The position numbers were made by a program, and so were the translations under genes. Shown here piece by piece: positions 1-8,652 of a DNA stretch of 64,000 nucleotides; the first letter of the stretch is position 1; each line of letters opens with the position of its first letter. The stretch is taken from assembly GCF_900074915.1 (NCBI RefSeq), contig NZ_LT222319.1:3257001-3321000 (forward strand). The letters are read 5' to 3'. The notes under the pieces are model-generated. The model was not told the DNA's origin and searched no databases. It was given only the letters and a program-made list of their open reading frames with translations. This DNA is from Pseudomonas cerasi (GTDB taxonomy: Bacteria > Pseudomonadota > Gammaproteobacteria > Pseudomonadales > Pseudomonadaceae).

Positions 1-177
1 GCTGGCGCCGCGCTCGCGCTGCATGGTGGTAACCACGTTACTAAGTTTCTGTGCAACCGCGGTGGCTGTTACTGCTCGCCTCATGTCACCGAGGTTTTCG
101 CTTTTGTCAGCGACGAACAAACCTGCAAAGGCCAGGAAGCCCAATAGGGGGAATATTAAAATAAGCAGCAGTTTCAT
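1..177 (-). CDS. Methyl-accepting chemotaxis protein with NIT sensor domain, N-terminal part only
   Basis: The reverse strand from 177 down to base 1 is one open frame of 59 codons that runs off the window edge. It opens with MKLLLILIFPLLGFLAFAGL, a typical inner-membrane anchor at about residues 2-22. A helical stretch ending in MQRERGAS follows, the hallmark of the first helix of the nitrate/nitrite-sensing (NIT) domain of chemoreceptors and sensor proteins (family motif QxERG-S/A-G). The rest (HAMP and signalling domains, if present) lies outside. The ATG at 177 is the only start; its ribosome-binding site is weak. The chemoreceptor assignment is by the anchor-plus-NIT pattern; a NIT-containing kinase or cyclase is the alternative. 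Confidence 0.6.
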   Translation of the reverse strand, partial: MKLLLILIFPLLGFLAFAGLFVADKSENLGDMRRAVTATAVAQKLSNVVTTMQRERGAS

Positions 178-574
178 ACTCAAAGGAGCATTTCTAAGCA
201 TTGCAGACCTCATGACGTGCAGACTTTTCTATAAAGAATATCCAGGGCGTAACGTTCTGTAGCGTCGACGTTTTTTTTGTCGCCAGGGACTGTTCGGTAA
301 TCAGCCTGCCGTAGCCGATCTTGCTTCCGTATCACTGTCTCGGCTGTCTTCCGGGAAGCTTTACCCAGTATTTGAATTTGTTAGTTCAAACAGCGAACTC
401 AATAAAGCACAGGGTGCGAGAAGTTTGGATCCACAAAGAAATGACCGCCTTGGGCGGTTATGTTGAGAAGAGAAATATAAATCCACCGAGAGTGTCACCT
501 GTAACGGCGACGACAATCTCGGTGGATAGAAGTTGCAACTTTTTTCTATTCAACCCATACGTTTTTATAACTGA
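178..574. other. Intergenic region with stem-loops
   Basis: No convincing gene. The 178-330 part should hold the chemoreceptor promoter on the minus strand. A short perfect hairpin (ACCGCC, 3-base loop, GGCGGT) sits at 444-458 and a larger stem-loop at 481-527. A possible small plus-strand frame from 441 (starting MTALGGYVEKRN) has no good ribosome-binding site and overlaps both hairpins, so I do not call it. Confidence 0.5.
481..527 (-). terminator. Stem-loop terminator-like structure downstream of poxB
   Basis: A perfect 11-bp inverted repeat, ATCCACCGAGA at 481-491 and TCTCGGTGGAT at 517-527, encloses a 25-base loop. Read on the minus strand it lies about 50 bases past the poxB stop and is followed by a pyrimidine-rich TTATATTTCTCTTC run. 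That fits termination of poxB, although the loop is long for an ordinary intrinsic terminator. Confidence 0.45.
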
Positions 575-2294
575 TTAACGCAGGTTGGTTTTCGCCAGTT
601 CCAGCACTTCACTGCCGCGCCCGCTCATGATCGCGCGCATCATGTACAGGCTGAAGCCCTTGGCCTGGGCCAGCTTGATTTTCGGTGGGATGCCCAGCTC
701 CTGCTTGGCAGTGACAACGTCGATCAGCACCGGACCGGGATGATCGAACGCCTCGCGCAAGGCGGCAGGCAACTCTTCGGCGTTCTCGACACGCAGGCCC
801 AGAATGCCTGCGCCCAGGGCAATCCCGGCGAAGTTGGTTTCATGCAGGTCAGTGCCATGCGGCACGTAGCCGCTGGCTTTCATTTCCATGTCGACGAAGC
901 CCAGCGAGCTGTTATTGAACACCACTATCTTGATAGGCAGGTTCAACTGACGAATGCTCAGCAGGTCGCCCAGCAACATGGACAGACCGCCGTCGCCACA
1001 CAAGGCTACGACCTGACGATCCGGATGTTCAGCCTTGGCCCCCAGAGCTTGTGGCAAAGCGTTGGCCATCGAGCCGTGGTTGAACGAGCCGAGCAGACTG
1101 CGCTTGCCATTCATGTGCAGATAGCGTGCAGCCCACAGCGTCGGCGTACCGACGTCGACGGTAAAGATCGCATCGGCATCCGCCTGCTCGTCGACCAGTC
1201 GAGTGAGGTACTGCGGATGAATCGGCGTACCATCTGGCGTCGGGGTGGCCAGCTCGTCCAATTCTTCACGGGCCTTGGCGTAGTGCTTCAGGGCCTTGTC
1301 GAGGAAACGGCGATCGGTGTGCGGCCTGAGCTTTGGCTGAAGCGCCTCCAGGGTTTCCCGCACCCCGCCCACCAGACCCAGCGCCACCGGCGTGCGACGC
1401 CCTAGCTGGGTCGGATCGAGGTCAATCTGGATGATGTCGGCTTTTTCGGGATAGAAATTCCGATAGGGGAAGCTGCTGCCGAGAATCACCAGCGTGTCGC
1501 AGGAGAGCATGGCGTGGTAGCCGGAGCTGAAGCCGATCAGGCCGGTCATGCCGACGTCGAAGGGATTGTCGTATTCGACATGCTGCTTGCCGCGCAATGC
1601 GTGAACGATCGGCGCGCCCAGCGTATCCGCCAACGCCAGAACCTGCTCGTGGGCACCCTCGCAACCCGCACCGCACAGGAGTGTGACGGCTTTGGAATCG
1701 TTGAGCATGTCGGCCATCGACTGCAGATCGTTTTCGGCAGGCACCACGTTGGGCGCTGTAGCCTCGATCCATTTTGCCGCGACATCCGGCGCAGCGCTGA
1801 GCGCCACGTCGCCCGGCAAGACGATTACCGCCACACCTTTCTGACTGATCGCAGCACGCATGGCACGTTCCAGCACACGCGGGAACTGCTCGGGGTTGCT
1901 GACCAGTTCGACGAAGTGGCTGCACTCCTTGAACAGCTCCTGCGGATGGGTTTCCTGAAAGTAATCCAGACCGATTTCCGAAGACGGAATATGCGCAGCA
2001 ATTGCCAGAACCGGCACCCGGTTGCGATGGCAGTCGTACAGGCCATTGATCAGGTGCAGGTTGCCCGGTCCGCAGCTGCCGGCGCAGACCGCCAGCTTGC
2101 CGCTGGACGCCGCCTGCGCACCGGCAGCAAAGGCTGCGACTTCTTCATGACGGGTGTGCATCCAGCGAATCGAATCGGTGCGTTCCAAGCTGTCGGTCAG
2201 GCCGTTGAGGCTGTCTCCGGCCCCCCCCCCAGATGTGCGAAACACCCGCCGCTGCTAGGGTTTGCGCGAGATGGTCGGCAATGGTCTTGGACAT
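575..2294 (-). pseudogene. poxB: Pyruvate dehydrogenase (quinone) / pyruvate oxidase PoxB-like, frameshifted
   Basis: This thiamine-diphosphate flavoprotein oxidises pyruvate to acetate and CO2 and passes electrons to ubiquinone at the inner membrane. The N-terminus MSKTIADHLAQTLAAAGVSHIWG starts at the ATG at 2294, with AAGGAA upstream. It is in a different frame from the remainder, which reads GDSLNGLTDSLERTDSIRWM through to the C-terminus. The break falls in a run of ten G (minus strand) at 2221-2230. Removing one G joins the frames and gives a protein matching E. coli PoxB in length and order, with the thiamine-binding GDGG...NN motif and the C-terminal KGFSLYMMRAI region related to the lipid-binding tail. 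A GTG inside the broken region (2245) could start a 556-residue form lacking the first helix. Whether the frameshift is real, phase-variable or a base-call error cannot be decided here. Confidence 0.8.
2221..2230. repeat. Homopolymer C10 (G10 on coding strand) inside poxB
   Basis: Ten consecutive C on the plus strand replace the segment that normally encodes the V-T of the WGVTGDS motif. With nine G the frame reads W-G-G-A-G-D-S; with ten the gene is out of frame. Runs of this length are slippage-prone in replication and error-prone in sequencing. Confidence 0.9.
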
Positions 2295-2312
2295 TCCGGG
2301 TTCCTTGTCGAG

Positions 2313-2329
2313 GCAATGATAATGAGTTC
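2313..2329. promoter_or_regulatory. Possible Fur-like site upstream of poxB
   Basis: GCAATGATAATGAGTTC, about 20 bases upstream of the poxB ATG, contains the core AATGATAATGA of the Fur box (GATAATGATAATCATTATC), but the distal part of the second half is poor. This is a weak match given for its position only. Confidence 0.25.
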
Positions 2330-2450
2330 GGTAAAACGCGCGCAGCGCTCTGCTACGCCTGTTGTGGTCGACCCGATACATTCTCGACAGTTCAGAAAAC
2401 CTGAGCCCTGTTCAGGGCTCGGTCGTTCGGCAAGCGTTTTAAAACGCTGA

Positions 2451-4340
2451 TCAGGCGTGCGGGTTGCCCGGCGCCTTGGTGGGTGTGGCGTACTCAGGCT
2501 TGAGCTTGCCCTCGCTGTCCAGCAGCCAGGCATCGAGAATCTCCCGCACCACGGGGCCTGCTACCCGGCCACCCGCCTCGCCGTTCTCGATGGTCACCGA
2601 CACAACGATTTTCGGATGGTCGGCCGGCGCGAAACCGACGAACAAGGCGTTGTCGCGGTTACGCTCAAGGGTCTTCAGACGGTTATAGCGCTCACCCTGC
2701 TTGATCGCCACCACCTGCGCCGTACCACTTTTGCCGGCGATGCGGTACTGAGCGCCCTTGGCCGCATCCCGTGCAATGCCGCGGGGATCGTGCATGACCA
2801 TCTGCATGCCGGTATTGACCTGATTCCATTCATTGGGATCGCGCAACACGATATTTGGCATCGGATGCTCGTCGACGGGTGCCTTATCACCGACTTCCAT
2901 CGCCAGATGCGGTCGATGCCAGACACCCTTGCTGGCAATCAGTGAAGTGGCCTGAGCCAGTTGCAACGGCGTGACCTGCATGTAGCCCTGGCCAATGCCG
3001 AGAATCACCGTTTCGCCGGGGAACCATGCCTGGCGACGCGTGGCCCGCTTCCATTCGCGGGACGGCATAAGCCCTGCAGACTCCTCGAACATGTCCAGCG
3101 ACACCTTCTGGCCGATGCCGAACATGGTCATGTAGTCGTGCAGGCGGTCGATGCCGAGCTTGTGCGCCACCGTGTAGAAATAGGTGTCATTGGAACGCAT
3201 GATCGCCGTGTCCATGTCCACCCAGCCATCGCCACTGTGGTTCCAGTTACGGTATTTGTGGTCGAAGTCCGGCAACTGGAAGTAGCCGGGATCGAAGACC
3301 TTTGTCGAGGCGGTCATCACACCGCTGTCGAGACCGGCAATCGCCACTTCCGGCTTGACCGTCGAGCCCGGTGCGTACAGGCCACGCAGCACTCGGTTGA
3401 ACAGTGGCCGGTCAATGGAATCGCGCAGCGCCGCATACTGTTTGAAGCTGATACCGGTGACGAACAGGTTGGGGTCGAAGCTTGGCTTGCTGACCATCGC
3501 CAGCACGTCACCGGTTTCCGGGTCCAGTGCAACCACGGAGCCGCGTCGATCACCCAGCGCGTTTTCCGCCGCGGCCTGCAAATGCGCGTCCAGCGTGAGG
3601 GTAATGTTCTTGCCCGGCACCGGGTCAGTGTGTTTCAGCACGCGCAGCACGCGGCCCTGGGCGTTGGTTTCGACCTCTTCATAGCCTACGTGGCCGTGCA
3701 GCTCAGACTCGTAGAAGCGCTCGACGCCGGTCTTGCCGATGGACTGCGTGCCGCGGTACTCGTTATCGAGATGGGCCGCTTCCTTTTCGTTGATGCGGCC
3801 GACGTAGCCGATCGAATGCGCGAAATGGGCGCCCAACGGGTAATGGCGAACGAACTGCGCCGCCACGTCCACGCCCGGCAGCAGGTACTGATTGACCGCC
3901 AGAATAGCGATCTGCTCTTCGGTGAGTTCATAGAGCAATGTTGCCGGTTCGAACGGATGACGGACCTGCTTCAGTTCTTTGTCGAACAGAATCCGGTCTT
4001 CGTCGGGCAATTCCAGCAGGGTCATCAGTTCGTCGATGACCTTGTGCCAGTCGCCAGCGCGTTCACGGGTCAGGGTCAGGTTGAAACTGGGGCGATTGTC
4101 GGCAAGCACTTCGCCATTGCGGTCAAAGATCAAACCGCGCTCGGGCGGGATCGGCAGCACGTGAACACGGTTGTTTTCGGAAATGGTCGAGTGATAGTCG
4201 AACTCGGTGACTTGCAGGAAATACATGCGCGCGACCAGACAGGCAGCCAGCAGGCCGACCAGCACCGCGCAGGCAATCAGGCGCTGATTGACCAGCCGCG
4301 TCTCTTTTTCGTGGTCTTTCAGGGGAATTGGATTGGGCAT
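2451..4340 (-). CDS. mrdA: Penicillin-binding protein 2 (peptidoglycan D,D-transpeptidase)
   Basis: 629-residue class B penicillin-binding protein that cross-links peptidoglycan for lateral wall growth. A short cytoplasmic tail precedes a membrane anchor at about residues 19-40, then the dimerisation/pedestal region and the transpeptidase domain. The three active-site motifs are present: S326-T-V-K329 (acylated serine), S383-N-D and K537-S-G-T. The ATG at 4340 (MPNPIPLKDHEKETRL) matches the usual PBP2 start; an upstream in-frame extension has no support. In most gammaproteobacteria the main mrdA lies beside rodA. No rodA or rlpA neighbour is seen here, so this is probably the second PBP2 copy many pseudomonads carry (inference). 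Confidence 0.92.
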   Translation of the reverse strand: MPNPIPLKDHEKETRLVNQRLIACAVLVGLLAACLVARMYFLQVTEFDYHSTISENNRVHVLPIPPERGLIFDRNGEVLADNRPSFNLTLTRERAGDWHKVIDELMTLLELPDEDRILFDKELKQVRHPFEPATLLYELTEEQIAILAVNQYLLPGVDVAAQFVRHYPLGAHFAHSIGYVGRINEKEAAHLDNEYRGTQSIGKTGVERFYESELHGHVGYEEVETNAQGRVLRVLKHTDPVPGKNITLTLDAHLQAAAENALGDRRGSVVALDPETGDVLAMVSKPSFDPNLFVTGISFKQYAALRDSIDRPLFNRVLRGLYAPGSTVKPEVAIAGLDSGVMTASTKVFDPGYFQLPDFDHKYRNWNHSGDGWVDMDTAIMRSNDTYFYTVAHKLGIDRLHDYMTMFGIGQKVSLDMFEESAGLMPSREWKRATRRQAWFPGETVILGIGQGYMQVTPLQLAQATSLIASKGVWHRPHLAMEVGDKAPVDEHPMPNIVLRDPNEWNQVNTGMQMVMHDPRGIARDAAKGAQYRIAGKSGTAQVVAIKQGERYNRLKTLERNRDNALFVGFAPADHPKIVVSVTIENGEAGGRVAGPVVREILDAWLLDSEGKLKPEYATPTKAPGNPHA

Positions 4341-4478
4341 TTCTACAGCTTCTCGGTGAAGGGCAAACGGCGCAACTAAACGTGTATATAAAGATTTCGG
4401 CGCGCACCATACCAAGAAGCGGCTGATTACAGGCGATCAAGCCGACAATCGCAGGATGAAAAATCTGTCAGAAAAGAC

Positions 4479-4835
4479 TCATTCGGGCGTGATCTGCAGC
4501 GTATTCGACGCTTCACGGGCCTGCATGATGCGCGGCAAATTGGTCTCGATCCAGGTGACGAGGGTTTCAACCTGCAAGGCGACCTCTTCGCCCATCGGGG
4601 TCAAGCGGTACTGAACATGCGGAGGCACTACCGGCAACGACTTGCGGCTGACGAAACCATCATGCTCCAGATGTTGGAGCGTTTGCGCGAGCATTTTCTC
4701 GCTTACCCCGCCGATCTTGCGGCGTACTTCGCTGAAGCGATGCATGCCACCCCGCAACACCACCAGCACCAGCACGCCCCAACGGCTGCAGACATGATTG
4801 AGCACCACCCGCGAAGGACAGTCAGTGGCCAGCAC
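4479..4835 (-). CDS. HxlR-family (MarR-like winged-helix) transcriptional regulator, N-terminal tail cut by an in-frame stop
   Basis: The product from GTG 4835 (118 residues, MLATDCPSRVVLNHVCSRWG...) contains a complete HxlR winged helix, including the early cysteine used for redox or quinone sensing in family members. The same frame is open upstream to an ATG at 4943 (MSESASQSSTPQSG...), giving 35 residues before a TAG at 4836-4838 that directly abuts the GTG. The upstream peptide looks like a normal N-terminal tail, so a CAG-to-TAG change is the simplest explanation. A weak CAGGG lies just before the GTG, so the DNA-binding domain could still be made by reinitiation. It is divergent from a quinone oxidoreductase gene, the typical target of HxlR proteins. 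Confidence 0.75.
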   Translation of the reverse strand: MLATDCPSRVVLNHVCSRWGVLVLVVLRGGMHRFSEVRRKIGGVSEKMLAQTLQHLEHDGFVSRKSLPVVPPHVQYRLTPMGEEVALQVETLVTWIETNLPRIMQAREASNTLQITPE

Positions 4836-4947
4836 CTAGCCCTGACGGACCAGCGCCAATAGCGTCTCGGCCGCTTCCGGCGGGAAGCCTTGCTGCATAA
4901 CACCTGATTGCGGGGTACTTGATTGCGAAGCGGATTCGCTCATGACA

Positions 4948-4980
4948 CTTACCTTTTTGTACGTACTTACTAAAGGTAAG
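4948..4980. promoter_or_regulatory. Inverted repeat in the hxlR/qorB divergent promoter, candidate operator
   Basis: CTTACCTTT (4948-4956) and AAAGGTAAG (4972-4980) form a perfect 9-bp inverted repeat with a 15-base spacer that itself contains the palindrome GTACGTAC (4959-4966). It begins just upstream of the original hxlR ATG and lies about 50 bases before the oxidoreductase start, where an HxlR dimer would control both genes. Confidence 0.5.
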
Positions 4981-5031
4981 CATCATGACTATGCTGGCGC
5001 TTCCTTTCAACCTGATTCAAGGAATCATTCC

Positions 5032-5889
5032 ATGATCGTTGTCACCGGTGCCACAGGCCAGCTTGGCCGCCTCGTCATTGAACAGTTGCTCAGCCGCGTA
5101 CCCGCTTCGCAAATCATCGCCGCCGTGCGCAGTCCGGAAAAGGCCGCCGATCTGTCCAGGCAGGGTATTCAGGTTCGTCAGGCCGACTATTCACAGCCTG
5201 CGACACTCGACAGTGCATTTGCCGGTGCCGGCAAAGTGCTGCTGATTTCCTCCAGCGAAGTGGGTCAGCGCCTGCCGCAGCACAAGGCGGTGATTGATGC
5301 GGCCAAGCGCGCCGGGGTCAAGCTGCTGGCCTACACCAGCGTTCTGCGTGCCAAGACCTCGGCATTGAGCCTGGCCAGGGAGCACAGCGAAACCGAAGAG
5401 TACCTGAGCGCCAGCGGCCTGCCGTTCGTGTTGCTGCGCAATGGCTGGTACACCGAAAACTACACCGCAGGCATTCCGGGCGCACTGACCCATGGCGCGG
5501 TCATGGGCAGTACCGACGAGGGTCGTATCAGCTCTGCTTCGCGTCTGGATTACGCCGAGGCGGCCGCAGTGCTGCTGACATCGGAAACGACACAGGCCGG
5601 TAAGGTGTATGAGCTGGCAGGCGACGAGTCCTACACGCTGTCCGAATTTGCAGCGCAGTTGTCGACGCAGAGCGGCAAGTCCCTGCCTTACGTCAACCTC
5701 CCACAGGCCGAATTCGAAGCCGCGCTTATCCAGGCAGGCCTGCCTGACTTCGTGGCCCGGTTGCTGGCAGATTCCGATGCCGCTGCTGCCAAGGGCGCCC
5801 TGTTCGATGACAGTCGCCAATTGCGCGCGCTGATCGGCCGCCCGACCACCCCGCTCTCGGCAACCATCGCCGAGGCACTGAAAGGCTGA
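5032..5889 (+). CDS. qorB: NAD(P)H:quinone oxidoreductase type 2 (QorB/YtfG-like), atypical SDR fold
   Basis: 285-residue NAD(P)-binding protein of the NmrA-like/atypical short-chain dehydrogenase group, expected to reduce quinones in the cytosol. The dinucleotide-binding loop GATGQLG occupies residues 6-12. Further family features are the AVRSPEKAADL adenine-side segment, the LAYTSVLRA strand and RNGWYTENYT, which is conserved in QorB. The ATG at 5032 is preceded by AAGGA; an upstream ATG at 4942 would read through the promoter and is rejected. It is divergent from the HxlR regulator, a common arrangement for electrophile- or quinone-induced reductases. Confidence 0.85.
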   Translation: MIVVTGATGQLGRLVIEQLLSRVPASQIIAAVRSPEKAADLSRQGIQVRQADYSQPATLDSAFAGAGKVLLISSSEVGQRLPQHKAVIDAAKRAGVKLLAYTSVLRAKTSALSLAREHSETEEYLSASGLPFVLLRNGWYTENYTAGIPGALTHGAVMGSTDEGRISSASRLDYAEAAAVLLTSETTQAGKVYELAGDESYTLSEFAAQLSTQSGKSLPYVNLPQAEFEAALIQAGLPDFVARLLADSDAAAAKGALFDDSRQLRALIGRPTTPLSATIAEALKG

Positions 5890-5986
5890 GCACAGCAAAC
5901 CCGATCGAATGATTTGCCACGGTGAAGGTCCGAGTTATTACGAGGCATTAAGCCATCGCCTGATACCAAAGACTGGGAGTCTTCAC

Positions 5987-6295
5987 ATGAACAGCAAATC
6001 GTTGATCGCCTGCATGACCTTGCTCGGCTGCTTTTCCGCCGTCACCCTGCCCGTTCACGCGGCAGAGACGGCGGACCCGAAAGTCACCGAATCCAAGGAC
6101 AACGTCCATGAGCTGGAAGTAGGCTCCCGCGTTCCGGAAAAATATCGTCGCAGCGACCTGGAAGTGAAGGACTGGAAAAGCAAAGGCCTGGAAACACCCG
6201 CCAAGGAAAGCGAATGGGTGAAAATTAACGACAAGTACGTGCGTTTCCAGAAGGTCAATGGTCAGATCATGGACATCGTGCCGGTCAAGAAGTAA
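5987..6295 (+). CDS. Small exported RcnB-like protein
   Basis: 102 residues with a clear Sec signal peptide (MNSKSLIACMTLLGCFSAVTLPVHA, cleavage after AHA or nearby). The short mature domain holds VPEKYRRSDLEVKDWKSKGL and ends WVKINDKYVRFQKVNGQIMDIVPVKK. This charged, aromatic pattern (WxxINDxYVxF/V...G.I) is that of RcnB-type periplasmic proteins, first described in nickel/cobalt homeostasis but widespread with unknown roles. GGGAG precedes the ATG at 5987. No metal exporter lies nearby, so a nickel role is not supported by context. Confidence 0.7.
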   Translation: MNSKSLIACMTLLGCFSAVTLPVHAAETADPKVTESKDNVHELEVGSRVPEKYRRSDLEVKDWKSKGLETPAKESEWVKINDKYVRFQKVNGQIMDIVPVKK

Positions 6296-6463
6296 GGCGC
6301 AGCCTGCTTCGCCAGTGCTCTGCGTGAACATGTCCGAGCGCCGCAGGGCGCCATTCGGGGCATGTAAGCGCAGAGCTCGTCTCGACAGGCCAACATCGCA
6401 TGAGCGATGGCCAATATCGCTCAGCATCCGGTACTCTCGTCGCTCTGCCGACGGGATATCAGC

Positions 6464-7297
6464 ATGAACCGCAACGAACCCAGCAAATCGACCGCAACCC
6501 CTTTTTTCTGGCGCGATGAGCACCTTTCGTTCATCGAAGCCCGTTCTGTAGAGGATGGCCGACGGGTCTGTTACGCGCCTCACTCGCATGAAATCTTTTC
6601 CGTCGGCGCGATCACTGCCGGAAAGAGCACCTATGTGCATGAAAAGACCTCACAGTGCGTCACGTCAGGCACTGTAGTGTTGATGAATCCGGGCGACGTG
6701 CATGCCTGCAACCCGATCAATGACCAGGCCTGGTCGTACCTGATGCTCTATGTGGACAGCGGCTGGCTGGGCGACATTCAGGGCGAAACGGGGTTGAATG
6801 CCGGGCATGGTTTTCAACCATTGCCCCATACGCACAGCGATGATTCGATCCTGTTCGCTGCATTGACTGCGCTGTTCCAGACGCTGACTGATACGAGAAT
6901 CGATACGCTGCAAAAACACTGCTCAGCCGTGGCCTTCTTTACCCTGATGCTGGAGTCACTCGGCACGGCACCGGCACGGCACCGCCCACCATCACCTCGC
7001 GTTGCCCGAGCCGCCGAATACATCAACGACAATTTCACCCGGCCCATCAGGCTTTCCGACATTTGTGCCGCAGCCAATCTCTCGGCGTCCTACCTGATTC
7101 GCTCGTTCGAACAGCGCTATCATCTGACTCCGCATGCCTACCTGCTCAATCGGCGGATCCAGCATGCCCGCAGACAGCTGAAAAGCGGCAAGATGATCGC
7201 CGATGTTGCTCAGGAGGCAGGCTTTGCCGATCAGGCGCACTTTCAACGTGAGTTCAAAAAGCATCTGGCAGCAACGCCAGGGCAGTATCGGCTGTGA
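6464..7297 (+). CDS. AraC-family transcriptional regulator with N-terminal cupin sensor
   Basis: 277 residues. The first half carries the AraC-type ligand pocket (HSHEIFSVGAITAGKSTYVHEK, then MNPGDVHACNP, a cupin signature). The C-terminal hundred residues hold the double helix-turn-helix: RPIRLSDICAAANLSASYLIRSFE and KMIADVAQEAGFADQAHFQREFKKHLAATPGQYR. The ATG at 6464 is chosen because homology-like sequence begins just after it. It faces a LysE-type exporter with only 9 bases between the stops; this regulator/exporter pairing recurs in proteobacteria and suggests the effector is the exported amino acid or a relative. Confidence 0.85.
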   Translation: MNRNEPSKSTATPFFWRDEHLSFIEARSVEDGRRVCYAPHSHEIFSVGAITAGKSTYVHEKTSQCVTSGTVVLMNPGDVHACNPINDQAWSYLMLYVDSGWLGDIQGETGLNAGHGFQPLPHTHSDDSILFAALTALFQTLTDTRIDTLQKHCSAVAFFTLMLESLGTAPARHRPPSPRVARAAEYINDNFTRPIRLSDICAAANLSASYLIRSFEQRYHLTPHAYLLNRRIQHARRQLKSGKMIADVAQEAGFADQAHFQREFKKHLAATPGQYRL

Positions 7298-7306
7298 TGA
7301 CACGGG

Positions 7307-7891
7307 TCAGATCAGCAGATATACCGCGCAGCCAGCCAGTAGTAGCGCCATGATGCGGTTGAAGACGCGCACACTTGCCGAGCTGCGCAAGCAATGCCCA
7401 AGAAAGCTTCCGGCAAAGACCCAGCAGCCCAGCGACAGATAGCACACCACGCAGTAGATTCCTGCGAATTGCCAGATCAAGGCAGCCTCGCCGTTGGCGA
7501 CAAAAACTCCCATGCCGGCTATCGAAGCCAGCCAGGCTTTGGGGTTGAGCCACTGCATGATTGCTCCGTGCACCAGCGAAGGACCAGCGCCCTGCTCGCT
7601 CATGTTCAGTTGTCCATTGTCGATGGCTAGTCGAAACGCCATGTACAGCAGAAATATCACGCCGGACCACTGAATGATTCGGGTCAGAAAGGGCCATTGC
7701 TGCAAGGTTTCATGCAGGCCAAAACCGATGAGCAGCAACAAAAGAGTAAAGCCCAGCGTGGCACCCAACACATGGCGCATGGCTGGTCTGACGCCATAGC
7801 GTGCACCGGCACTCAGCGCCACGATGTTGACCGGCCCGGGAGTGATGGAAGAAGCCAGTGCAAACGCGGCCATGGAAATCAGCAGACTCAT
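7307..7891 (-). CDS. LysE/RhtB-family amino-acid exporter
   Basis: 194-residue inner-membrane protein with six hydrophobic segments. The N-terminus MSLLISMAAFALASSITPGPVN has the S-x-x-PGP motif that defines the LysE/RhtB family, and MQWLNPKAWLASIAGMGVF contains the family NPK motif. Such proteins export amino acids or homoserine-lactone-like compounds by proton antiport; the substrate cannot be read from sequence. Convergent with the AraC regulator. Confidence 0.85.
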   Translation of the reverse strand: MSLLISMAAFALASSITPGPVNIVALSAGARYGVRPAMRHVLGATLGFTLLLLLIGFGLHETLQQWPFLTRIIQWSGVIFLLYMAFRLAIDNGQLNMSEQGAGPSLVHGAIMQWLNPKAWLASIAGMGVFVANGEAALIWQFAGIYCVVCYLSLGCWVFAGSFLGHCLRSSASVRVFNRIMALLLAGCAVYLLI

Positions 7892-8100
7892 GGAAAACCC
7901 CCTTGAATACGATCGGAAATGACCGGATCAAGGTAGTGACGGCAGCGAACCGCGTATTGAATGAAATTACCCTCAATCCGGTTCAGCCTGCCCGACCCTC
8001 TGATGCGTGACCAAAACCATTGCTTTTTTGTCCACTTGGCTTACAAATGCACTGTCATGTGCCTGTCACTCTCACTGCCACCTTTTCTGCGAGCCGCTCC

Positions 8101-8589
8101 ATGTCCAGAACCGTCGCCATTGCCTTCGCCTGCCTGCTTTCCACCACTGCCCATGCGGCCTGCCCGGCTGCGACCCCGGTCGACACGGCGCGCTGGATCT
8201 ACGAGAAGCACCAGGATTTTTATCTGAACGGCAAAGGCAGCGCTGATTATTTGTCCAAACCTCTGCTGAGCCTGCTCAAGAAGGACTGGGCGTGCCAGAA
8301 CGGCGATCAATGCGCCGTCAGTGCCAACCCGTGGACCGATGCGCAGGACGGGGATGTGCAGAAGCCGATCGACTGGAAGCTGGTGTCCAACTCGGACAAG
8401 CAGGCGGTGGTCGAAATGACCTATAACCTGGGTTACAAGGACGCCCCGCAGCAGCCGGTCGCCAGCCAGACGACACGCCTGCTGCTGGCCAAAAATGCCA
8501 ACAGTTGCTGGGTGCTGGAGAACCTTCAGGGGCCACAGGGCGTTGCCTTGATGCAGAGCCTGGAGGAATTTCCCTACGAAGGTGATTGA
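8101..8589 (+). CDS. Exported protein, DUF3828-like
   Basis: 162 residues from the ATG at 8101, where a signal peptide begins (MSRTVAIAFACLLSTTAHA, cleavage after AHA). The mature part starts with VDTARWIYEKHQDFYLNG and includes two cysteines in LKKDWACQNGDQCAV. It then shows alternating strands such as KQAVVEMTYNLGY and ends LMQSLEEFPYEGD. The layout (helix, then a barrel-like wrap with WVLENL) resembles DUF3828 proteins such as E. coli YqhG/YbjP; that match is from memory of the pattern. The ribosome-binding site is weak. Function unknown. Confidence 0.65.
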   Translation: MSRTVAIAFACLLSTTAHAACPAATPVDTARWIYEKHQDFYLNGKGSADYLSKPLLSLLKKDWACQNGDQCAVSANPWTDAQDGDVQKPIDWKLVSNSDKQAVVEMTYNLGYKDAPQQPVASQTTRLLLAKNANSCWVLENLQGPQGVALMQSLEEFPYEGD

Positions 8590-8652
8590 TCGGCCTTGAA
8601 ACAATCCGCCATTCTCGGTATCACAGGCACTTGAATTTCACGAGCGAGCACC

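Noticed and set aside
321..578. Small frame with MTALGGYVEKRN in the first intergenic region
   Set aside because: No ribosome-binding site, overlaps two stem-loops, and no recognisable product.
740..1405. Long open frames antisense to poxB
   Set aside because: Shadow frames of a GC-rich coding region; products show no domain pattern.
4942..5031. N-terminal extension of QorB from ATG 4942
   Set aside because: Would translate the divergent promoter and inverted repeat; the ATG at 5032 has a good ribosome-binding site and the expected MIVVTGATG start.
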